Positions 6,430 through 11,894 of a stretch of 11,894 bases of DNA are shown here, one piece after another. The notes beneath the pieces were generated by a model that was not told where the DNA came from, did not search any database, and saw only the letters and a list, made by a program, of their open reading frames with translations. Made by a program: the position numbers and the translations under genes. The stretch's first letter is position 1. The number at the start of each line of letters is the position of its first letter. This DNA is from JAVBLK01 sp031553565 (GTDB lineage: Bacteria; Bacillota; Clostridia; Christensenellales; DUVY01), in NCBI GenBank assembly GCA_031553565.1, contig JAVBLK010000005.1, positions 1 to 11,894 on the forward strand, in the 5' to 3' direction.

Positions 6430-7455
6430 TCACAGCTGCAGCAGCCTGAAGCCCTGACCTGCGACCAGCCCTAAGTAGTACAATTTCCCGTTTATATTGA
6501 ACAGCGCGTCTGTGGCGGTATCCGAAAGCTTGATGTTTGCGGTACCGTCTTTTTTTACGCAATAGAGCTTGTTTGACGCGTCGGCGTTCGCGTAATAGAC
6601 CGTATCGCCGGCCACGGCCAGCTGGTACGGCTCGTTGGCGGTGACCAGCCTTGCGCCCGTTCCGTTTTCGCCCATTGCGTACAGCCTGTATTTCAGTTTG
6701 CCCGACACGTTGACGCAGGCGCGGTAAAATATTTCGCCGCCGTCAAAGTCTATTGCTCGCGTATTTTCCTTCAGTACGCATATCAGCTGTATCCCTTCGC
6801 CGTCCAAACCGCATTTATACAGGTTATATGTACCGTCCGCAAACCGCTGGAAATATATGCTTCCGTTATGTATATGCAAGTAGAATACGGGCAAAGTTAT
6901 CAGGGCGGCTGTTCCGCCTGTCGATAACGAGTATCGGCATACCTTATTGCCGTCCGAATCGTCGATAAAATAAGCATTCCCGTCATATACGTGCAAACAG
7001 GAAATACGTTTGTCGTAAAGCTGCCTTTCGCCGCTGCCGTCCGTTTTCACGGTATACAGGCTGCCGAACATCCCGCTGCCCTTAAAATAGATATCATCGC
7101 CGTATACGTTTATTTCCTTGGCGTTGACAGAAGAAACCCTTGTGTCCGGCTTGCCGGGTTCCGACTTATATATGCGGTCGCCGTCGCCGGGGTTGGAATA
7201 ATAGATGCAGCCGCCCGCCGCAGCCATATAGCCGCCGTTGATTATGTTGCCGGGGGTGGCGCCGGCCTTAAGGTGCGCCGCGGGCAAAACGTCCGCGCCT
7301 ATACCGGGCAGGCTGTCGGAAAGCGCGCCGGGGTCATCGATCACTATCCCGGGAGTTTCATCCCCTAGATCCGCGCCGCCGTTTTCCGGGGCGCAGCCCA
7401 AAAGGCACAGCGCGGCGGCGGCAATCAAAAAAACGCAAGCTATATATTTTTTCAT
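6430..7455 (-). CDS. Lipoprotein with DUF5050-type beta-propeller
   Basis: A predicted surface lipoprotein of 341 residues, function unknown. The signal peptide is MKKYIACVFLIAAAALCLLG with lipobox LLGC and lipidation at Cys21. An Asp/Gly/Pro-rich linker follows to about residue 70. The rest consists of about seven repeats of the type 'GxxIYYxNxxDgxxLYxxxxDGxgxxxL': examples are GGCIYYSNPGDGDRIYK, GDDIYFKGSGMFGSLYTV, NGSIYFQRFADGTYNLYK and GDTVYYANADASNKLYCV. This is the pattern of DUF5050 domains common in Clostridia, thought to form a propeller that binds a cell-wall or extracellular partner. The start at 7455 has no good ribosome binding site. It lies 85 bases after argH on the same strand and may be read from it. 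Confidence 0.85.
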   Translation of the reverse strand: MKKYIACVFLIAAAALCLLGCAPENGGADLGDETPGIVIDDPGALSDSLPGIGADVLPAAHLKAGATPGNIINGGYMAAAGGCIYYSNPGDGDRIYKSEPGKPDTRVSSVNAKEINVYGDDIYFKGSGMFGSLYTVKTDGSGERQLYDKRISCLHVYDGNAYFIDDSDGNKVCRYSLSTGGTAALITLPVFYLHIHNGSIYFQRFADGTYNLYKCGLDGEGIQLICVLKENTRAIDFDGGEIFYRACVNVSGKLKYRLYAMGENGTGARLVTANEPYQLAVAGDTVYYANADASNKLYCVKKDGTANIKLSDTATDALFNINGKLYYLGLVAGQGFRLLQL

Positions 7456-7540
7456 ATATATAGTTTGCGTTTTAGTTCAGAAGTTATTCTATGGACTTTT
7501 TCAGCGGCCTTGCTTAAAGCTGGAGGATCATTGTGTTATC

Positions 7541-8950
7541 TTAAGCCTTCCGCGCCTGACCGGTCATTCTGCCCAGATGCTCCAGCCTGGCCACTATAGA
7601 CCGGATATTTTGTTTCACATCAGCCGCGCCGCCTATCACAGCGCGGTTCTTTACCATATTTTCGGGCTTGACCGCATCGGTGATATCGCTGCCGAAGAGA
7701 GGGGAGAAGCGTGAAAAATCCGCCGCGGAAAGGCCGGCGAGGCCCAGGTTATTTTTTTCGCAATACCCGACGATCTCCTTGGTGATATGGTACGCGTCGC
7801 GGAACGCCGCGCCCTTTTTGACTAAATAATCGGCTATGTCGGTCGCCGCCATAAAGCCGCCCGTTACCGCCGCCTTCATTTTACCGGTATCGAATTTTGC
7901 CGTGGCGATCATGCCCGAAAACACAGCCAAACAGATATCCAGCGTATCGTGCGCGTTGAAGACGGCCTCCTTGTCCTCCTGCATATCCTTGTTGTAGGTC
8001 AGGGGCAAGCCCTTCATCATGGTCAAAAGAGCGGTCAAACTGCCGTAGACGCGCCCGGTCTTGCCGCGTATCAGCTCGGCCATGTCGGGGTTGCGCTTCT
8101 GCGGCATCATCGAGCTGCCCGTCGTGTACTCGTCCGCCATTTTCACAAACCCGAACTCCGCGCCCGACCAAAGAATCAGCTCCTCGCAAAAGCGGGACAG
8201 GTGCATCATCGTTACCGCACAGGCGGATACAAAATCGATGCAGAAATCGCGGTCGGAAACGGCGTCCATCGAGTTCGCCGAAAGCCCGCTAAAGCCCATT
8301 TCGTGCGCGGTGACCTCCCTGTCTATCGGGAAGGTGGTGCCGGCAAGCGCGCCGCTGCCTAAGGGACAGCAGTCAGCGGAAATAAAACTGTTGTTAAAGC
8401 GGTGGATATCGCGCAGGAACATTTCGCAGTACGCGCAAAGATGATGCCCCAGTGTTACCGGCTGCGCGCGCTGCATATGCGTGTATCCGGGCATCAAAGC
8501 CGGGGAGTATTCGTCCGCAATTTTACAAAGTACGCTTATAAGCCCCGTAAGACGGGCTTTAAGCCCCGATGCCGCGTCCCTGACATAAAGCCTGAGGCCG
8601 GTGACCGACTGGTCGTTGCGGCTGCGCGCAGTGTGAAGTTTTTTCCCTGCGTCGCCTATGCGGCTTGTCAGCTCGGCCTCGATAAACATATGGATATCCT
8701 CGGCGCCGTGCAGTTTCAGCACGCCTTCGTCGATATCTGAAAGGATCGAGCTGAGCCCGTTTATAATGGCAATACTGTCCTTCTTATCGATGATGCCCTC
8801 AAGGCCCAGCATTTTTGCGTGCGCGATACTGCCCGCGATGTCGTACTTATACAGCCGCTTATCAAAGGGCAGGCTGTCGTTAAAGCGCGAAATCAGCCTC
8901 TCTGCCGGAGTCTTTTCTTTCTGTCCGTCATTCTTTAAAACGTTTTTCAT
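7541..8950 (-). CDS. argH: Argininosuccinate lyase
   Basis: ArgH splits argininosuccinate into arginine and fumarate, the last step of arginine synthesis. The 469 residues carry FNDSLPFDKRLYKYDIAGS (23-41), HTARSRNDQ (106-114), GYTHMQRAQP (155-164, with the catalytic His) and the flexible catalytic loop GSSMMPQKRNPD (278-289). Odd point: almost all relatives begin with a WGGRF motif before the FNxS segment; here that place reads KTPAERLISRF, so the Trp-Gly-Gly is missing. The start at 8950 follows AAGGAA by nine bases. argG is upstream on the same strand, but a perfect intrinsic terminator lies between them (8966-8997), so argH output is probably reduced or regulated relative to argG. Confidence 0.95.
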   Translation of the reverse strand: MKNVLKNDGQKEKTPAERLISRFNDSLPFDKRLYKYDIAGSIAHAKMLGLEGIIDKKDSIAIINGLSSILSDIDEGVLKLHGAEDIHMFIEAELTSRIGDAGKKLHTARSRNDQSVTGLRLYVRDAASGLKARLTGLISVLCKIADEYSPALMPGYTHMQRAQPVTLGHHLCAYCEMFLRDIHRFNNSFISADCCPLGSGALAGTTFPIDREVTAHEMGFSGLSANSMDAVSDRDFCIDFVSACAVTMMHLSRFCEELILWSGAEFGFVKMADEYTTGSSMMPQKRNPDMAELIRGKTGRVYGSLTALLTMMKGLPLTYNKDMQEDKEAVFNAHDTLDICLAVFSGMIATAKFDTGKMKAAVTGGFMAATDIADYLVKKGAAFRDAYHITKEIVGYCEKNNLGLAGLSAADFSRFSPLFGSDITDAVKPENMVKNRAVIGGAADVKQNIRSIVARLEHLGRMTGQARKA

Positions 8951-8965
8951 CTATCTGTTCCTTAT

Positions 8966-8997
8966 AAAAACCGCGCCGTTATATTACAACGGCGCGG
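8966..8997 (-). terminator. Intrinsic terminator between argG and argH
   Basis: CCGCGCCGTT (8971-8980) pairs perfectly with AACGGCGCGG (8988-8997), ten base pairs around a seven-base loop. On the minus strand the stem is followed by TTTTTAT (A5 at 8966-8970 on the plus strand). It is about ten bases after the argG stop and just before the argH ribosome binding site (AAGGAA). Confidence 0.85.
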
Positions 8998-9007
8998 GAA
9001 AGAGCAT

Positions 9008-10228
9008 CTATTTTTTATTCTTCTCCATTGCCTGCATTTTGGTCGCCCTGACCTTCAGCGGCAGGCCGAACAGATTTATAAAGCCGCCTGCGTCCTTCTG
9101 GTTGTAGACCTCGTCCTTTTCAAATGTGGCGATGGCGGAATCATACAACGAATAGGGGGACTTAACGCCCGCGGCGCGGCAGCTGCCCTTGAATAATTTT
9201 ATGCGCGCTGTGCCGGTGACCGTAGCCTGCGTGCTGTCCACAAACGCTGACAGAGCCTCGCGCAGCGGGGTAAACCAGCAGCCGTCGTACACAAGCTCGG
9301 CAAAGCGCACCGCTACCGTCTCCTTATAATGCGAGGTCGCCCTGTCGAGGGTAAGGCTCTCGACCGCTCTGTGCGCCTCGTACAGGATAGTTCCTGCCGG
9401 AGTCTCATACACGCCGCGCGACTTCATGCCTACAAGGCGGTTTTCCACCATGTCCGCAACGCCTACGCCGTGCTTTGCGCCGATAGTATTCAGCGCGTCG
9501 ATAAGGTCGATACCGCTCATTTTCCTGCCGTTTACAGCAACCGGCACGCCCTTTTCAAAATCGACCGTCACATACTCGGCCTTATCCGGCGCCTTTTCGG
9601 GAGTGTTGCAGATAAGCAGCAGATCGTCCTTAGGCTCGTTCCACGGATCCTCTAAATCATAGCCTTCATGGCTTAAATGCCACAGGTTCCTGTCCATACT
9701 GTAGGGACGCTTTTTATTGACGCCCGCGGGCAGCTCGATGCCGCGTTCTTCCAAATAGTTTATCTCGTCCTCACGCGATTTCAGATCCCAGATGCGCCAC
9801 GGGGCGATGATCTCCAGCTCGGGCGCAAGCGCTTTTACGGTAAGCTCGAACCGCACCTGGTCATTGCCCTTGCCCGTCGCGCCGTGGCAGATGGCGTATG
9901 CGTTCTCGCGCCTTGCTATTTCCACAAGCCGCTTTGCGATGACCGGGCGGGCGAACGATGTGCCCAACAGGTATCTGCCCTCATAGACCGCGCCGGCCTT
10001 TAAGGTAGGGAAGATAAAGTCGTTTACGAATTCCTCGCGGATATCCTCGATGTAGATCTTGCTGGCGCCCGTCCTGATCGCCTTTTCCTTTAAGGGCGAC
10101 AATTCCTCGCCCTGGCCTACGTCGCCGGCGACCGCGATGACCTCGCAGTCATAGTTTTCACGCAGCCACGGAATAATGACGGTCGTGTCGAGGCCGCCCG
10201 AATAGGCCAGTACGATTTTCTTTTTCAT
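9008..10228 (-). CDS. argG: Argininosuccinate synthase
   Basis: ArgG joins citrulline and aspartate using ATP to form argininosuccinate. The 406 residues match the family along their length. The ATP-binding PP-loop AYSGGLDT is at 8-15, followed by EVIAVAGDVGQGEE, the citrulline/aspartate-binding segment with GRYLLGTSFARPVIAK and HGATGKGNDQVRFE, and IWDLKSREDEINYLEERGI. KRPYSMDRNLWHLSHEG and GRKMSGIDLIDALN are also typical. The start at 10228 follows GGGAG by about eight bases. A strong promoter (10354-10382) drives it, and a possible ArgR site lies in its leader. It is divergent from ruvC. Confidence 0.97.
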   Translation of the reverse strand: MKKKIVLAYSGGLDTTVIIPWLRENYDCEVIAVAGDVGQGEELSPLKEKAIRTGASKIYIEDIREEFVNDFIFPTLKAGAVYEGRYLLGTSFARPVIAKRLVEIARRENAYAICHGATGKGNDQVRFELTVKALAPELEIIAPWRIWDLKSREDEINYLEERGIELPAGVNKKRPYSMDRNLWHLSHEGYDLEDPWNEPKDDLLLICNTPEKAPDKAEYVTVDFEKGVPVAVNGRKMSGIDLIDALNTIGAKHGVGVADMVENRLVGMKSRGVYETPAGTILYEAHRAVESLTLDRATSHYKETVAVRFAELVYDGCWFTPLREALSAFVDSTQATVTGTARIKLFKGSCRAAGVKSPYSLYDSAIATFEKDEVYNQKDAGGFINLFGLPLKVRATKMQAMEKNKK

Positions 10229-10304
10229 ATATTAACTCCCAAAAATAAAAATTTTTCCTGCATATGCCGCAATAACGGCGGCGCAAACCAAAATTGAAAC
10301 AGAC

Positions 10305-10318
10305 TGCAAGAAAATGCG
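10305..10318. promoter_or_regulatory. Candidate ARG box (ArgR operator)
   Basis: TGCAAGAAAATGCG matches the imperfect ArgR/AhrC palindrome TGMATWWWWATKCA at 11 of 14 positions. It lies about 30-45 bases downstream of the predicted argG start of transcription, where a bound repressor could block elongation. One weak site alone is only suggestive. Confidence 0.3.
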
Positions 10319-10332
10319 CTATGTCCGTTTTC

Positions 10333-10361
10333 TTGACTAATTTGCCATAAAATATTATAGT
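10333..10361 (+). promoter_or_regulatory. Promoter of ruvC-ruvA
   Basis: TTGACT (10333-10338) and TATAGT (10356-10361) are 17 bases apart. Its -10 overlaps the -10 of the argG promoter on the other strand, so the two cannot be occupied together. The leader then forms a perfect hairpin, AAGGAAACG (10381-10389) with CGTTTCCTT (10405-10413). Confidence 0.6.
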
Positions 10362-10382
10362 AGATTGTAAGAAAATAATCAA
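10354..10382 (-). promoter_or_regulatory. Promoter of argG
   Basis: Read on the minus strand, TTGATT (complement of 10377-10382) and TATAAT (complement of 10354-10359) are 17 bases apart. Transcription would start near 10347, giving a leader of about 120 bases before argG. Confidence 0.7.
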
Positions 10383-10431
10383 GGAAACGCGGAAGCAATA
10401 TAATCGTTTCCTTTATGGGAACGCGCATCAG

Positions 10432-10932
10432 ATGACAATTTTGGGTATCGACCCCGGCTTTGCCATATTGGGCTACGGGGTCATAGAAAAATTAGACGGC
10501 AATACCTTAAAGGCGCTCGATTACGGCGTGTTGAGAACGCCGCCCGCCGAAAACGATGCCGTCCGCCTGGCAATGATAGCGGAGGGCCTGGAAAAACTGA
10601 TCAAGATACATAAGCCCGACGCGGTCGCGGTGGAGGAATTGTTTTTCAGCCAGAATGCAAAGACGGTAATACAGGTTGCGCAGGCAAGGGGCGTTATCCT
10701 CTTATGCTCGGTCAGGGAATGCGGCAAGCTGTATGAGTATACCCCCCTTCAGATAAAGCAGGCGCTGACGGGAAACGGCAGGGCGGACAAGCGGCAGATA
10801 CAATATATGGTGCGCGTCATCTTGAAGCTTAAGGAAATACCGCGGCCCGACGACGCGGCCGACGCGCTGGCCGCGGCGATCTGCCACGCGAACACCAGCG
10901 AATATGCGCAAAAAGCGCTCAAGTCAAAATAA
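10432..10932 (+). CDS. ruvC: Crossover junction endodeoxyribonuclease RuvC
   Basis: RuvC is the dimeric nuclease that cuts Holliday junctions in the RuvABC resolvasome. It has 166 residues. The acidic catalytic residues are in place: Asp7 in MTILGIDPG, Glu68 in VAVEELFF, and Asp141 and Asp144 in PRPDDAADALAAAICH. The ATG at 10432 has only a GGGA 11 bases upstream, so translation may be modest. ruvA follows after 24 bases. yebC, the usual upstream neighbour, is 6.2 kb away and the gene has its own promoter, which overlaps that of argG. Confidence 0.96.
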   Translation: MTILGIDPGFAILGYGVIEKLDGNTLKALDYGVLRTPPAENDAVRLAMIAEGLEKLIKIHKPDAVAVEELFFSQNAKTVIQVAQARGVILLCSVRECGKLYEYTPLQIKQALTGNGRADKRQIQYMVRVILKLKEIPRPDDAADALAAAICHANTSEYAQKALKSK

Positions 10933-10956
10933 AAGGAAAAACGGAGGGCAGAAGCT

Positions 10957-11538
10957 ATTTTTTCATTTATTTGCGGCAATATCGTCGAAAAGACCGAAAA
11001 TATGCTTGTTGTGGAAAACAACGGCATGGGCTATGAGATCTATGTCAGCGCCAACGTTCTGTTCAAAATGAATACGGGCGACAAGGCGCAGCTTTTTACA
11101 TATTTCCAGGTAAAAGAGGACGGAGTCGCGCTGTACGGGTTCGGCAGCAGGGAAGAAAAGGCTATGTTCTTAAAGCTGATCACCGTGGGCAGCGTGGGCT
11201 GCAAGCTGGCGATGACGGTGCTGTCGGGCATATCGGTACGCGACCTTGCCGTATCGGTATTAAGCGGCGACGTGTCCGCGCTGACCAGGGTAAAAGGCGT
11301 GGGCAAAAAGACCGCCGAGCGCATCATACTGGAGCTTAAGGAAAAGGTGGGCGAGGGCGAAACCTTGGGCAGGGAGCAGGGCGGCGCGGTATCCGGCGGC
11401 GCGGCCTCCGACGCGGTCCTGGCGCTGGCCGCGCTGGGCTATACGCGCGGCGAGGCGGATAAATTGGTGCGGGCGGTTTTCGATCCCGCGCTTTCGGCCG
11501 AGGAGCTTATTACCAAGGCGCTTAAAGGCGGCAGATAA
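10957..11538 (+). CDS. ruvA: Holliday junction helicase subunit RuvA (AUU start)
   Basis: RuvA is the tetrameric junction-binding protein that recruits the RuvB motor for branch migration. From ATT at 10957 the frame reads MFSFICGNIVEKTENMLVVE then NNGMGYEIYVS, the normal RuvA N-terminus (OB-fold domain I). Helix-hairpin-helix domain II holds LSGISVRDLAV and LTRVKGVGKKTAERIILELK. Domain III is ASDAVLALAALGYTRGEADK to the end. The total of 193 residues is typical. The first ATG, at 11002, would delete 15 conserved residues, and no ATG, GTG or TTG start lies upstream of it in frame. GGAGGG (10943-10948) stands eight bases before the ATT, which supports this unusual start. ruvB, the normal next gene, is not found before the transposable elements. 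Confidence 0.92.
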   Translation: MFSFICGNIVEKTENMLVVENNGMGYEIYVSANVLFKMNTGDKAQLFTYFQVKEDGVALYGFGSREEKAMFLKLITVGSVGCKLAMTVLSGISVRDLAVSVLSGDVSALTRVKGVGKKTAERIILELKEKVGEGETLGREQGGAVSGGAASDAVLALAALGYTRGEADKLVRAVFDPALSAEELITKALKGGR

Positions 11539-11587
11539 GCGGACTGCTCTCAAAGCGCACAAAGCGCAGTAAGTATTTTGCAAAAAA

Positions 11588-11754
11588 CTAAGGAACCACT
11601 GAATAATTCGGCATAATTTACGGCGGCGTCTTTTTCGCCTGAAAACGTCTTCTTCACTTCACAAATAGTTCTACTATTTGCTGCAAAAACAAGCCGTTTT
11701 CTGTCTTAAAAATACTTGCTCTAAATTAACCTCATTTATTCATTGTTTCCCTAA
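11588..11754. mobile_element. MITE copy 2, 159 bp, with CTAA target duplication
   Basis: The element at 11592-11750 begins GGAACCACTGAATAATTC and ends ATTTATTCATTGTTTCC; the ends match as inverted repeats at 13 of 15 positions. CTAA flanks both sides (11588-11591, 11751-11754), the YTAR duplication typical of IS5-type insertion. The interior has a second nested palindrome: GAAAACG (11641-11647) with CGTTTTC (11695-11701), and CAAATAGT (11662-11669) with ACTATTTG (11673-11680). Copy 1 lacks this middle part. It has no coding capacity and follows ruvA by about 50 bases. Confidence 0.88.
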
Positions 11755-11894
11755 ACAAAGATGCGAATAAGTCTTTTAAGCAAAACAGCAATAGAGATAA
11801 ATGTGATAAAATAATGATATGGAAAAGCAAGTAAGTTTTAGTGAACTTGAGTATAGCGGGAAACGGAAAAAGACAAAGCGGGAAATATTTCTTG
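11755..11894 (+). mobile_element. IS5-family insertion sequence, left end
   Basis: GATGCGAATAAGTC at 11760-11773 resembles the terminal repeat of IS5 (GGTGCGAACAAGTC in the E. coli element), and an IS5-type transposase start follows. The left edge is probably at 11755, directly after the CTAA that also ends MITE copy 2. The right end lies beyond the window. Confidence 0.6.
11819..11894 (+). CDS. IS5-family transposase, N-terminal part
   Basis: The ATG at 11819 opens a frame reading MEKQVSFSELEYSGKRKKTK then REIFL up to the window edge, 25 codons. This is the characteristic N-terminus of IS5-family DDE transposases (compare [20 protein letters not shown] of E. coli IS5, quoted from memory). 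The catalytic Asp-Asp-Glu residues lie beyond the window, so activity cannot be judged. The frame is intact as far as it is seen. It could be the source of transposase for the nearby MITEs, which share its target preference. Confidence 0.82.
   Translation, partial: MEKQVSFSELEYSGKRKKTKREIFL

Noticed and set aside
10381..10413. Third MITE suggested by AAGGAAACG and CGTTTCCTT
   Set aside because: It lacks the TGAATAA part of the MITE ends and a YTAR duplication; it is only a leader hairpin.

Overview
The window looks like a chromosomal segment of a Gram-positive bacterium of the Clostridia type (Bacillota), with moderate GC content. I infer this from the infC-rpmI-rplT cluster with strong GGAGG-type ribosome binding sites, sigma-A-like promoters (TTGACA-17-TATTAT and similar), a DUF5050-type lipoprotein and clostridial-style protein sequences. 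The genus cannot be fixed from the sequence alone.

Layout. Bases 1-330 hold no convincing intact gene; a short stretch on the minus strand has gene-like codon use and may be the 5' remnant of a broken gene. A strong promoter at 321-349 starts a leader that ends in an intrinsic terminator (479-514), in the position expected for the Firmicute L20-type leader. Then come infC (IF3, rare AUU/AUC start), an unusually long and structured 350-base gap with a 40-base direct repeat, rpmI (L35), rplT (L20) and a SpoU/TrmH RNA methyltransferase. After a 421-base gap rich in hairpins comes yebC. A Fic-fold protein with a His-to-Gln change in its active-site motif follows, then a small transposable element (MITE) and proA. 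On the minus strand lie a beta-propeller lipoprotein gene, argH and argG. The plus strand resumes with ruvC and ruvA, followed by a second, longer MITE copy and the left end of an IS5-family insertion sequence that runs off the window.

How the parts work together. infC-rpmI-rplT make translation components and are probably controlled by L20. proA (proline synthesis) and argG-argH (last two steps of arginine synthesis) are amino-acid genes. ruvC and ruvA process Holliday junctions. yebC is commonly adjacent to ruvCAB in bacteria, but here about 6.2 kb of amino-acid and accessory genes separates them, and ruvB is not seen before the IS element. argG and ruvC are divergent, and their predicted promoters share the same -10 bases.

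The strongest unusual points are: two MITEs with IS5-type YTAR target duplications, the second abutting an IS5-family element; a ruvA reading frame that appears to begin with AUU, like infC; the repeat/hairpin switch between infC and rpmI; the Fic protein lacking the catalytic His; and a perfect intrinsic terminator between argG and argH. I did not find a clearly new multi-gene defence or biosynthetic system.
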